Shown here one piece after another: positions 6,629-12,584 of a stretch of 12,584 nt of DNA; within the stretch, counting starts at the first letter, position 1, and the number at the start of each line of letters is the position of its first letter. Source of the DNA: Armatimonadota bacterium (lineage in GTDB: Bacteria; Armatimonadota; Armatimonadia; Armatimonadales; Armatimonadaceae); contig JACMIS010000776.1 of the NCBI GenBank assembly GCA_014381035.1, positions 1 to 12,584 on the forward strand, written 5' to 3'. The position numbers were made by a program, and so were the translations under genes. A model generated the notes under the pieces. It saw nothing but the letters and a program-made list of their open reading frames with translations. It had not been told where the DNA came from and ran no database searches.

Positions 6629-7420
6629 ATGGCAAAAGGTCATCTTGTCGTTCATGGCGGAGGCAGTACCGGCAAAGACGCGACCGGCACGTTTTTGAAG
6701 CGTGTCGGTTCGCTGTCCGCACCGATTGTGGTGTTGGGTCAGGTGTCGGAGAGCGCGATTGAGAAAGGGCAGCGGAGCGCGGAGTGGCTCAAGGAGAATG
6801 GGGCGACGAACGTGTATGTCGCCCGTGTCACCGACTCCGATAAATCCTCGCTCCCCGAGCTTCTCGAAAAACTAAAATCGGCACGTGGCTACTGGGTTCC
6901 CGGTGGCGACCAGAACCGATTCATGAAGATGTTCGCGGGCACACCCGTAGCGGCCGCTTTGCGGCAAATCATTGATCGGGGCGGGGCCGGAGGCGGATCG
7001 TCGGCGGGAGCGTCGCTTTGCGGCGAGTGGATGCCGACCGGCTACAGCGGGATTCGTCCGACCGAAGACGAGGACCGTACCAAACTGGTTAAAAACAGTG
7101 TCGGGAGCGGTCCCGGCATCGGGGTCCTGCCCGGATTTCTCGTGGACACACACTTTCTCGCCCGCGAACGCACGCAACGGAGCGTGGATATGGTGCTCTC
7201 GAACCCGCAATTCGTTGCCCTCGGAGTGGAGCAGGACGGCTGGTTTGTCGCGGACCTGGAAAAAGCGACGCTGACCGTCGGCGCAGGTCAAGTCGTGACC
7301 ATCCGCGCCGCCGCCCCGGTTCAAACCGACGCACAAAATCGCCTCGGTTGCACCGATGTGCGAATGCGCGTACTGCTTTCCGGTCAAACCGTCCGTCTCG
7401 CGGAGTTGAAAAACAAATGA
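6629..7420 (+). CDS. Cyanophycinase-like serine peptidase (family S51)
   Basis: A 263-residue protein close to cyanophycinase length. Visible family motifs are PGGDQNRF (about 91-98), the nucleophile elbow GGSSAGAS with Ser125 in GSSAG, and GVLPGFLVDTHFLARERTQR with His175. Cyanophycinases hydrolyse multi-L-arginyl-poly-L-aspartate to beta-Asp-Arg dipeptides; other S51 members (PepE) cut Asp-X dipeptides. In the characterised Synechocystis enzyme the triad is Ser-His-Glu. Here the GIDE-like segment reads GVEQD (199-203), so the acid may be Glu201, with Gln202 beside it. No signal peptide is present, so it should act in the cytoplasm. It starts 4 bases after the lipoprotein and overlaps the next gene by 4 bases (ATGA). 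The nearby ArgZ-type arginine dihydrolase supports an arginine-releasing role. No cyanophycin synthetase is in view. Confidence 0.85.
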   Translation: MAKGHLVVHGGGSTGKDATGTFLKRVGSLSAPIVVLGQVSESAIEKGQRSAEWLKENGATNVYVARVTDSDKSSLPELLEKLKSARGYWVPGGDQNRFMKMFAGTPVAAALRQIIDRGGAGGGSSAGASLCGEWMPTGYSGIRPTEDEDRTKLVKNSVGSGPGIGVLPGFLVDTHFLARERTQRSVDMVLSNPQFVALGVEQDGWFVADLEKATLTVGAGQVVTIRAAAPVQTDAQNRLGCTDVRMRVLLSGQTVRLAELKNK

Positions 7421-8370
7421 ACGTTCCTCCGGCGAAACCGGCACTTGCCCTCTCGCGTCGTTCCCTGCTTACCGGTTTCGCCGTGCTGGCGAGGGCGAGC
7501 TTCGCCTTCGGGGCAGGCACGCCACCTTTGCCACAGAACCCACCTTCCTTCCCAACCGGCAAAGGCGGCTTCGCCTATGTCGAGCCGGAAGGCTCGCCCT
7601 ATGCCGGAGTGCGAATTCCGGTACACACCTATCGCCCCGCGAGCGTGGACCCGCGCAAGACGGAACGGGTCCTGTTCGTGATGCACGGCACCCTGCGTAA
7701 CGGCGCGGAGTACCGCGACAAATGGATTCCTCTCGCAGAGCAGTACCGTGTCCTGCTGATGGTGCCGGAGTTTACGCGCCGCGATTTTCCGGGCGGCATG
7801 TACAACCGGGGTAACGTGCGTGGGCAGGACGATAAAACGCCGGTTCCGACGCAGGCGTGGACGTTCGGGATTGTGGAACGGCTCTTCGGCTTTTACCAGA
7901 AAACGACGGGCAATCCCGTGAAGGGATACCATATCTACGGACACTCTGCGGGCGGACAATTCGTACATAGGTTAGTGGAGTTTTTGCCGACGGCGCGGAT
8001 CGTGCGGGCGGTGGCGGCGAACGCCGGGTATTACACCCTGCCCACGAAAACCGAGGACGCTTATCCGTTTTCGTACACCGGGACGCCCGACGAAGCGGAA
8101 GCGACGCGGCGGGCTATTTTCGCGCAACCGCTGACAGTGTTACTCGGCGAAGCAGACACCGATCCGAACGATCCCGATCTGTACCATTCCCCGGAAGCCG
8201 ATAAACAAGGAATGACGCGATTCGAGCGCGGCAAATACTTTTACGAAATGGCGAAACGCACGGCGGAACGCGACAAGATGCCCTTAAACTGGCGGATGGC
8301 GACGGTTCCCGGGGTCGGGCATAGCAACGAAAAGATGGCACCCGCAGCGGCGCGGGCGTTGTTCGAATAA
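7417..8370 (+). CDS. Exported alpha/beta hydrolase (Tat-type signal)
   Basis: A 317-residue protein whose ATG overlaps the S51 gene stop (ATGA). The N-terminus carries a twin-arginine-like signal, SRRSLL (R14, R15), then a hydrophobic stretch ending near AFGAG, so export by Tat is likely. The catalytic core shows an oxyanion HG (H90-G91 in VMHGTLRNG), the nucleophile elbow GHSAGG with Ser177, a probable acid in GEADTD (D247) and the His in GVGHSNE (H302). The layout resembles PHB-depolymerase/feruloyl-esterase-type and other secreted hydrolases. The substrate cannot be read from sequence. Because of its place between a cyanophycinase-like peptidase and an arginine dihydrolase, an ester or peptide linked to arginine supply is possible, but this is only context. 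The start upstream at 7348 would hide the signal peptide and is rejected. Confidence 0.85.
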   Translation: MNVPPAKPALALSRRSLLTGFAVLARASFAFGAGTPPLPQNPPSFPTGKGGFAYVEPEGSPYAGVRIPVHTYRPASVDPRKTERVLFVMHGTLRNGAEYRDKWIPLAEQYRVLLMVPEFTRRDFPGGMYNRGNVRGQDDKTPVPTQAWTFGIVERLFGFYQKTTGNPVKGYHIYGHSAGGQFVHRLVEFLPTARIVRAVAANAGYYTLPTKTEDAYPFSYTGTPDEAEATRRAIFAQPLTVLLGEADTDPNDPDLYHSPEADKQGMTRFERGKYFYEMAKRTAERDKMPLNWRMATVPGVGHSNEKMAPAAARALFE

Positions 8371-8406
8371 GCGAATATAACGCCGTCTGGCAGATAAAGA
8401 AAGTAG

Positions 8407-9231
8407 ATGAAAATGTACCGAATCTTGATGTGTGCGCCGGAATATTTCGGCGTCGAGTATGTCATCAATCCGTGGATGGAAGGCAAACTCGGGGGAGTCC
8501 TCGGGGGTCTGGCGCGGGAGCAATGGGGCTATCTGCACGGGGTTCTGACAAAAGTTCTGGGCGTGGAAACGGTGCTGGTCTCACCACAACCGGGTCTGCC
8601 CGACATTGTGTTCACGGCGAACGCCGCGTCTGTCAGGAACGGGGTCGCGGTCCCGGCACGATTCCGCCATCCGGAACGGCAGGGCGAGGAACCGTTCTAC
8701 CGGGCATCGCTGATCGAAGCTGGATACGAAATCCGCGATTCGCCGGATGGCGTCGCGTTCGAAGGTGCCGGAGACGCGCTGTTCTACGAGGTTGAAACAC
8801 CGACACCGCTTTTGTTTGCCGCGCACGGGTTCCGCACGGATCCCGAATCACACCCGTTTCTCGCCGCCGCGTTCGGCGCGGACGTGGTATCCCTGCGGCT
8901 CGTCGATCCCCGCTTCTATCATCTCGATACCTGTTTCTGTCCGTTACTCGGCGGGTATGTTCTGTGGTACCCGCCCGCGTTCGACGCCGAAAGTCAGGCA
9001 AAAGTGGCGGCGACCGTCCCCGGCGCGAAGTTGTACGCGGTCCCCGACACCGATGCGACCGCGTTCGCGTGCAACGCGGTCGGGGTCGGAGAACATGTCG
9101 TTGTGAACTCCGCGTCGAGCACGTTGCGTGAAAAACTGTTCGGCTGGGGCTTTACGACACACTTGACTCCGCTTTCCGAGTTTATGAAAGCGGGGGGGTC
9201 GTCGAAATGTCTCACGCTTCGGCTCTGGTAA
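8407..9231 (+). CDS. Arginine dihydrolase (ArgZ/AgrE-type catalytic domain, amidinotransferase fold)
   Basis: A 274-residue member of the guanidine-modifying superfamily. Segments match the catalytic domain of cyanobacterial ArgZ/AgrE closely: FGVEYVINPWMEG, DIVFTANA, ERQGEEPF, FEGAGDAL, RFYHLDTCFCPL and AGGSSKCLTL. The expected catalytic residues are present: Asn21, Asn72, Glu119, His172 and the nucleophile Cys268, spaced as in ArgZ. ArgZ/AgrE converts arginine to ornithine, two ammonia and CO2, and in cyanobacteria this uses arginine from cyanophycin. The cyanobacterial proteins have an extra C-terminal domain; here the catalytic domain stands alone. A DDAH-like activity on methylated arginine is the alternative. 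It lies 36 bases after the hydrolase gene and 23 bases before the regulator. The start at 8407 gives the complete N-terminal substrate-binding strand. Confidence 0.87.
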   Translation: MKMYRILMCAPEYFGVEYVINPWMEGKLGGVLGGLAREQWGYLHGVLTKVLGVETVLVSPQPGLPDIVFTANAASVRNGVAVPARFRHPERQGEEPFYRASLIEAGYEIRDSPDGVAFEGAGDALFYEVETPTPLLFAAHGFRTDPESHPFLAAAFGADVVSLRLVDPRFYHLDTCFCPLLGGYVLWYPPAFDAESQAKVAATVPGAKLYAVPDTDATAFACNAVGVGEHVVVNSASSTLREKLFGWGFTTHLTPLSEFMKAGGSSKCLTLRLW

Positions 9232-9254
9232 AACAGAGCGAGGAAGGTTTTACT

Positions 9255-9956
9255 ATGATAGTGCCTGATAGCACTGAACTATTGTCGGCAACGGTAGGTG
9301 CGCGTATCCAGCGTCTGCGTTTGAAGCAAAACTTGTCGGTGCGCGACCTGGCGGACAAAGCCGGGGTGGATAAGAATACGATACTGCGCGTTGAAAAAGG
9401 GTTGACCGTGTCGGGACGCACGCTCGACCGTGTTTGCCGCGCCCTGGATGTGTATGTTTCGCGATTACTTCTCCCGGAACCGGAGGAGGGCGAAGCGGTG
9501 GTGTTGCACCGCCGCACCGACGAAGTCTGGTGGCCCTACCCCGGGATGGGCGACCCGTTCCCCGGCGACGAATCCGACACCGGCGGTCCCCCGCCGCTTC
9601 CCAGTTGCGGCGCGACAGACGGCGATCCCGGCCCGCACCCGACCCCGAAGGTCGGGACACAAACCAGCCCGCGCGGCTTCGTTGCGTCACTTGCGTGCCG
9701 CATGCCGCGCGGGAAGATGCGTTCGTCTCTCCTGCGACTCTGGGACGAGACCACTCCAAACGCGCATCCGGGGGAGGAGTTTGTTTTTTGCCTTTCCGGG
9801 AAAGCCTGCTTGACCGTCGCGGGTCGCCCGTATCTACTTAATGAAGGGGACGCAGCGACCTTCTATTGCGCGGAGCGGCACACCTACGCCCCCGCCCCCG
9901 ACTCTCCACAGAGTTCGCTTCCGGTTTTACTGCTGACCGTATGGCACGATGAGTAA
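9255..9956 (+). CDS. XRE-family HTH regulator with C-terminal cupin domain
   Basis: A 233-residue protein if started at 9255, chosen for the AGGAAGG site (9241-9247) 7 bases upstream; an ATG at 9207 overlaps the previous gene and is less likely. Residues about 14-72 form a helix-turn-helix: VGARIQRLRLKQNLSVRDLA, then VDKNTILRVEKGLT. Residues about 140-230 form a cupin with HPGEEFVFCLSGKACLTVAG (171-190) and GDAATFYCAERHTY (198-211), as in PuuR-type regulators that sense small molecules. Between them sits a long Pro/Gly/Asp-rich linker (about 95-140, DPFPGDESDTGGPPPLP). It is the last gene of the operon, so it may control its own operon in response to arginine, ornithine, a polyamine or a related ligand. 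That ligand is inferred from context only. The repeated CAGTCTG sites at the operon promoter are candidate targets. Confidence 0.88.
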   Translation: MIVPDSTELLSATVGARIQRLRLKQNLSVRDLADKAGVDKNTILRVEKGLTVSGRTLDRVCRALDVYVSRLLLPEPEEGEAVVLHRRTDEVWWPYPGMGDPFPGDESDTGGPPPLPSCGATDGDPGPHPTPKVGTQTSPRGFVASLACRMPRGKMRSSLLRLWDETTPNAHPGEEFVFCLSGKACLTVAGRPYLLNEGDAATFYCAERHTYAPAPDSPQSSLPVLLLTVWHDE

Positions 9957-10377
9957 TGGGTCGGATTGTTGGGCGGTTAGGTTGAGGGTTCAGGGACAGG
10001 GGACAGTTCCCACGCACAAGTGGGTACCCGGCAGTTACGGCGCATACTCTTCAAGTGGGAAAGATCGTTCGGTTTTCTGGCGGACACGGCGGTATCGGAG
10101 ACCATCCCCGGTCGCCCATAACCTAACCACCCAACAACCTGCCCGGAAATTTTCCGCGAACTTTTTTCAATCGGTGTATGTTGTATACGGCATGCGGGAT
10201 GCGGCGAATCGGGTTCACGGGAACGGTTGCGATTCAAAACGCTCGTATTCGATGCGGCGATGGCGCATCGACAGTTAGCACAACTTTAGTAAAGGTTTAC
10301 ACGGTAATTTTCGGAAGAGGTGGGGTCGGGCGGGCGGTAAAGAGCGACCGACTTCGCTTTTGTTTTGGACCAAAGGA
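9957..10377. repeat. Non-coding stretch with a 172-bp inverted-repeat-bounded element
   Basis: No convincing gene lies here. An 18-base left arm, TTGTTGGGCGGTTAGGTT (9966-9983), pairs with AACCTAACCACCCAACAA (10120-10137), 17 of 18 bases, enclosing 136 bases. Inside are the short direct repeat GGGACAG, a small hairpin CCCAC-GCACAA-GTGGG (10009-10024) and the palindrome GGGTACCC (10022-10029). The element begins 9 bases after the regulator stop. It could be a MITE or REP-like repeat, or a folded 3' untranslated RNA. A weak hairpin with a T-rich tail (AGCGA/TCGCT, 10343-10358) follows; nothing else was seen up to the terminator at 10378. Confidence 0.5.
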
Positions 10378-10414
10378 AACGCGCCGGGCGATTGAATCGC
10401 CTGGCGCGTTTTTT
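10378..10414 (+). terminator. Strong intrinsic terminator between convergent transcripts
   Basis: The stem is AACGCGCC (10378-10385), G, GGCGAT (10387-10392) against ATCGCC (10396-10401), T, GGCGCGTT (10403-10410), 15 pairs with one G-U wobble and a TGA loop, then a run of six T (10409-10414). The T-run marks plus-strand termination, over 400 bases after the last plus-strand gene. On the minus strand the tail (GTTTCCTTTGG) is weaker, but the hairpin may also end the sigma factor transcript that stops at 10480. Confidence 0.9.
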
Positions 10415-10479
10415 GTAGTCTCGACTACGATTATTCCGGGGCACGGGTGGCATGTCTGTCATGTATGGTCCCCTTTTCT

Positions 10480-11079
10480 CTATGCCACCATCGCGGTTGC
10501 TTTTCCGACACCGCCGGGGGCACCTTCCGGCATCCCCGCCAGTTCGGAGTACGCCTGTCGAATGCCGCGTACGTGGTACGCAACGTTCGCCGAGGTGCAA
10601 CCGAGCGAATCCCCGATCTGTCGCCACGTGAAACCGTCCAAGAGTCCGTGCAGGATCTCTTTCTGTTTCGCGTTCAGGCGGCTTTCCAGGTCGTCAATCA
10701 ACATCCGGGTCTCAACGTCGCCCGCCGCCGGAGCGCGATTGACCGCCGTTCCGAACGAATTTTCGGCGATCTCGGGCGTTTCCACCACTAAGTCGTCGAG
10801 CGTCTCGTGCGAGCGTCGCTTGTTCCACCGAATGTGGTCCAGAATCTGCCATCGGGCATGTTTCAACAAGTACTGCGTCGGCGTGCCGATGGTCAAGTCA
10901 ATCCCGGGCAATGCCTCAAACACCGCGACCCAGGCTTCCTGCAACAGGTCGGCGGCATCCATGCCGGTTCGTGCCGCGTAGTATCCCGCGAGCGACTCCA
11001 GGCGCGGGCGCAACGCCTGCCGCAATTGATCTTGCGCGACAGGGTCGCCCCTTCGTGCGCGAATAAGTAAAGCGTTCAT
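10480..11079 (-). CDS. Sigma-70-family (ECF-like) RNA polymerase sigma factor
   Basis: A 199-residue protein. Region 2 lies at about residues 10-90: ARRGDPVAQDQL, ADLLQEAWVAVFEAL, and QYLLKHARWQILDHIRWNKR. Region 4 lies at about 130-180: LNAKQKEILHGLLDGFTWRQ with the helix-turn-helix WRQIGDSLGCTSANVAYHVR. A linker rich in Glu and Ala joins them, and a Gly/Ala tail ends the protein. The ATG at 11079 follows a GGAGAG tract on the minus strand about 10 bases upstream. Unlike the sigma factor at 754-1338, it has no neighbouring anti-sigma gene on either side, so its control is unclear. The gene is convergent with the operon that ends at 9956. Promoter specificity cannot be read from the sequence. 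Confidence 0.9.
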   Translation of the reverse strand: MNALLIRARRGDPVAQDQLRQALRPRLESLAGYYAARTGMDAADLLQEAWVAVFEALPGIDLTIGTPTQYLLKHARWQILDHIRWNKRRSHETLDDLVVETPEIAENSFGTAVNRAPAAGDVETRMLIDDLESRLNAKQKEILHGLLDGFTWRQIGDSLGCTSANVAYHVRGIRQAYSELAGMPEGAPGGVGKATAMVA

Positions 11080-11742
11080 CAGTTATCCACTCTCCAGGTA
11101 TTGTCAGGAGCGGAAAACAAATGGTCTATCGGTGTTCGGTGATTTGTCGGGTCGGCGTGGCAGTCGTGGAGACGTATTGCCCCCCGAGTGTAGACGCACT
11201 ATTCCCGTGTTTTTTCGCGTGAGACTGGTTATATCTGGTAGGGATAAGCGAACGGAGAAACCTCCTGATTCGGCTCATCCTACGTTTCGGAAACAGTCTG
11301 CCCCCTTTGTGAGGAAAGGCGGTCTGATTCCGGTACAACCGGACCGGGAAAATCGGCGATGCCCATTTGTCCCGAGCGAACGCACACCAAAATGATATGG
11401 ATTTGTTTTTGCTCTGTTGTTCTCGAACCGGGGGAGAAAAGCCGGGTTTTGTGCTAAAAACCTGCGGCGTCTTTTCCGGCGCGAAACGAAAATCGGTTAC
11501 AGTGATCGGTGACTGTTTTCGGTGCGGAGCCAGGTAGCCCTGAATACACCCAAAAAATAGTCGCGGAAGTGTCGCTTGCTGATACGCAGACGCCTTCCGT
11601 CCTGCGCCGACTCAGTTCGCGCCTTTATCCGGTTGTGTGTTATTTGCGAAACGGAAAGAACGGTGCCTTCTTCAAGGGCATTCGCTCCGCGCGAGTAAAT
11701 CGGCTGAACCGATCTACTTTGTCTGCGCGTTGTGCCGTCGTC
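11080..11742. other. 663-base stretch with no convincing gene
   Basis: Upstream region of the sigma factor gene at 10480-11079 and downstream region of the gene at 11743-12240. Frames on both strands are short, lack ribosome sites or look unlike proteins. Small structures seen are TCCGGT-ACA-ACCGGA (11329-11343) and an ACAGT...ACTGT half-site pair (11499-11516). No consensus promoter could be assigned to the sigma factor gene. A GTG-initiated frame at 11509-11754 (plus strand, 81 codons) is possible but unsupported. Confidence 0.5.
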
Positions 11743-12240
11743 CTAGCCTTGTAACAGTTGGTTGCCGTATGGATACGACTTGCTCTGTTTGGCTATAAAC
11801 GACGCGCTACGACGTGCGGTCGCGCCCATCGCGCTGGCTTCCTTCTGGCTACCACGGACGAATCGTCCGCCATCATTACCGCGAAGCGACATACCTGCTT
11901 GCAGATATGCGACGCTTCCGGTACCCCCGGCATGGTTGCCAATCGGGTTGCCGTGCATGCTACTGGTGGTCTGGTTCATCAACGGTGTTGATGTCCTGCC
12001 ACCCAGCATCACGCTCGCAACGGTCCCGGTCAGTTCTCTGACCGTGGTCCCGGTTGATCCGGAACCTTGTTTCGCTCGTACACACTCCGAGGCGGAGAGC
12101 GGCGAGGCGGGGTAAAGCCCTTGCGGGCATTTACCATGGGAAGAAAGAATTCTTTCTTCCGTGAAGGCGACGGCGTACAGGGCGGGTTCCGAGAGATTCG
12201 CTTGCGGCAGCATTATATTGATATGCCAAAAGTGAAACAT
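11743..12240 (-). CDS. Hypothetical protein, Gly/Ser/Thr-rich C-terminus
   Basis: A 165-residue reading frame starting at ATG 12240, with AGAAAGGAAC ending 6 bases upstream on the minus strand. A longer frame from 12345 is open, but its start lies inside a perfect hairpin and has no ribosome site, so the shorter start is preferred. The N-terminal third is mixed and moderately hydrophobic (MFHFWHINIMLPQANL, ALYAVAFTEERIL). From about residue 55 the sequence is rich in Gly, Ser, Thr, Ala and Asn, with low-complexity segments (GSGSTGTTVRELTGTVAS, then GNPIGNHAGGTGSVAY). No domain, signal peptide or catalytic motif is recognised. A promoter and a structured leader lie upstream (12241-12391), which supports expression. 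It could be a structural or surface-associated small protein, or a chance frame over a regulated non-coding RNA. Confidence 0.5.
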   Translation of the reverse strand: MFHFWHINIMLPQANLSEPALYAVAFTEERILSSHGKCPQGLYPASPLSASECVRAKQGSGSTGTTVRELTGTVASVMLGGRTSTPLMNQTTSSMHGNPIGNHAGGTGSVAYLQAGMSLRGNDGGRFVRGSQKEASAMGATARRSASFIAKQSKSYPYGNQLLQG

Positions 12241-12321
12241 GGAATGTTCCTTTCTGTACGAACGTCTGAGACGCGAACGATGATGGATTTGCCTGGTTGC
12301 TACAAGCGTAGTTCCCGGCAG

Positions 12322-12343
12322 GCGCTCCGACAGGTCGGAGCGC
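12322..12343 (-). promoter_or_regulatory. Perfect hairpin in the leader of the hypothetical gene
   Basis: GCGCTCCGAC (12322-12331) and GTCGGAGCGC (12334-12343) form a 10-bp perfect stem with a 2-base gap. It sits about 15 bases into the predicted minus-strand transcript (start near 12356). A second small stem-loop (CTAC-GCTT-GTAG on the minus strand, about 12299-12310) follows. No T-run follows either, so these are leader structures and not terminators. Confidence 0.55.
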
Positions 12344-12362
12344 AAATCGCGCCTTCAAGCAC

Positions 12363-12391
12363 AGTATAGCGTAAGGTATGTCCCTTGCTAA
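12363..12391 (-). promoter_or_regulatory. Sigma-70-like promoter with A/T-rich upstream element
   Basis: On the minus strand TTAGCA (12391-12386) and TATACT (12368-12363) are separated by 17 bases. Upstream of the -35 box, at 12392-12425, lies a sequence of A and T tracts with two copies of AAAAGTTTTTT on the plus strand. This resembles an UP element for the RNA polymerase alpha subunit and may be curved DNA. It would drive the gene starting at 12240 with a leader of about 115 nt. Confidence 0.55.
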
Positions 12392-12418
12392 AGGAAAATC
12401 GAAAAGTTTTTTAAAAAG

Positions 12419-12490
12419 TTTTTTTCGGGGGTTTCACCCACCGGTAGAAGCCGTTCGGCTTCTACCGGTGGGTGAAACCCCTGAAAAGAA
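12419..12490. repeat. Very long palindrome (72 bases)
   Basis: A perfect 26-bp inverted repeat (12428-12453 and 12456-12481) separated by two bases (TT). It extends outward to 12419 and 12490 with two G-U wobbles in plus-strand RNA, about 35 paired bases in all. The core reads GGTTTCACCCACCGGTAG on one arm. It stands between the intrinsic terminator of the right-hand gene and the promoter of the hypothetical gene. Its length and near-perfection exceed a normal terminator hairpin. It could be a mobile palindromic repeat, a cruciform-forming site or a transcription insulator. Confidence 0.85.
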
Positions 12491-12518
12491 AAAACCCGGC
12501 GAGTGCCCGCCGGGTTTT
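12484..12518 (-). terminator. Intrinsic terminator of the right-edge gene
   Basis: The stem is AAAACCCGGCG (12491-12501) and CGCCGGGTTTT (12508-12518), 11 bp with loop AGTGCC. Read on the minus strand, the hairpin is followed by T-rich sequence (GGGTTTTTTCTTTTC). It lies 19 bases after the TAG stop at 12538-12540, so it terminates that gene. Confidence 0.9.
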
Positions 12519-12537
12519 CATCGTGGTCTATACGTTT

Positions 12538-12584
12538 CTATTTCTCGTCGTAGATGACTTTCGCCAGCACGTCACCTACCGAGC
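12538..12584 (-). CDS. 3' end of an unidentified gene (partial)
   Basis: The last 14 codons and TAG stop of a minus-strand gene entering from the right edge, ending SVGDVLAKVIYDEK. The reading frame is supported by the intrinsic terminator a few bases downstream. The fragment is too short to name the protein. Confidence 0.6.
   Translation of the reverse strand, partial: SVGDVLAKVIYDEK

Noticed and set aside
10178..10981. Long plus-strand frame across the terminator and the sigma factor gene
   Set aside because: It is antisense to a clear sigma factor, runs through a strong hairpin terminator and has no domain-like sequence.
11294..11300. Extra CAGTCTG copy upstream of the second sigma factor gene
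   Set aside because: A single 7-base match is expected by chance in a window of this size and it has no flanking motif similarity.
11509..11754. GTG-initiated plus-strand frame of 81 codons
   Set aside because: No ribosome site, no internal ATG, no recognisable motif, and its end overlaps the minus-strand hypothetical gene. It cannot be told from a chance frame.
12240..12345. N-terminal extension of the hypothetical gene to ATG 12345
   Set aside because: The start codon lies close to the predicted transcript start and next to a perfect 10-bp hairpin, with no ribosome site; the ATG at 12240 has one.

Overview
The window looks like chromosomal DNA from a moderately GC-rich bacterium, most likely an armatimonadote. 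The main clue is a pair of prepilin-like proteins that share a near-identical N-terminal FTLIELLVV helix continuing into LFPVFA(Q/K)ARE/D. This protein type is greatly expanded in Armatimonadota and, in related form, in Planctomycetes. The ECF-type sigma factors and the TPR/J-domain proteins fit that lineage. The assignment is an inference from protein style only. No rRNA, tRNA, CRISPR array, transposase or phage gene was seen.

Layout. (1) Bases 1-1338, minus strand: an ECF sigma factor translationally coupled (ATGA overlap) to a membrane-anchored probable anti-sigma protein that runs off the left edge. (2) 1501-3893, plus: two coupled genes, a zinc-ribbon/TM/TPR protein and a J-domain/TPR protein whose HPD motif reads RPE. 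(3) 3975-5356, plus: cassette A, with a consensus sigma-70 promoter, a ~155-nt leader, a pseudopilin, a tiny lipoprotein and an intrinsic terminator. (4) 5363-9956, plus: cassette B, with a second promoter of the same architecture, a ~170-nt leader, a paralogous pseudopilin and another tiny lipoprotein. It reads straight on, without a terminator, into a cyanophycinase-like S51 peptidase, a Tat-type alpha/beta hydrolase, an ArgZ/AgrE-type arginine dihydrolase and an XRE-cupin regulator. (5) 9957-10479: a non-coding stretch with a 172-bp inverted-repeat-bounded element and a strong hairpin terminator. (6) 10480-11079, minus: a second sigma-70-family factor. (7) 11080-11742: no convincing gene. 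(8) 11743-12391, minus: a small protein of unknown function with a promoter, an A/T-rich upstream element and a hairpin-rich leader. (9) 12419-12518: a very long palindrome back to back with an intrinsic terminator. (10) 12538-12584, minus: the last 14 codons of another gene.

How the genes may work together. The most interesting unit is 5363-9956, an apparent six-gene operon. It joins a surface or secretion-type pseudopilin and a lipoprotein to enzymes that would release and break down arginine: S51 cyanophycinase-like cleavage, then ArgZ-like Arg to ornithine, ammonia and CO2. A small-molecule-responsive XRE-cupin regulator ends the operon. No cyanophycin synthetase or isoaspartyl dipeptidase is in the window, so an arginine-polymer or arginine-peptide catabolic role is a hypothesis. 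Both pseudopilin promoters share a sequence motif at the same distance downstream of the -10 box, which points to common control and a cassette duplication.
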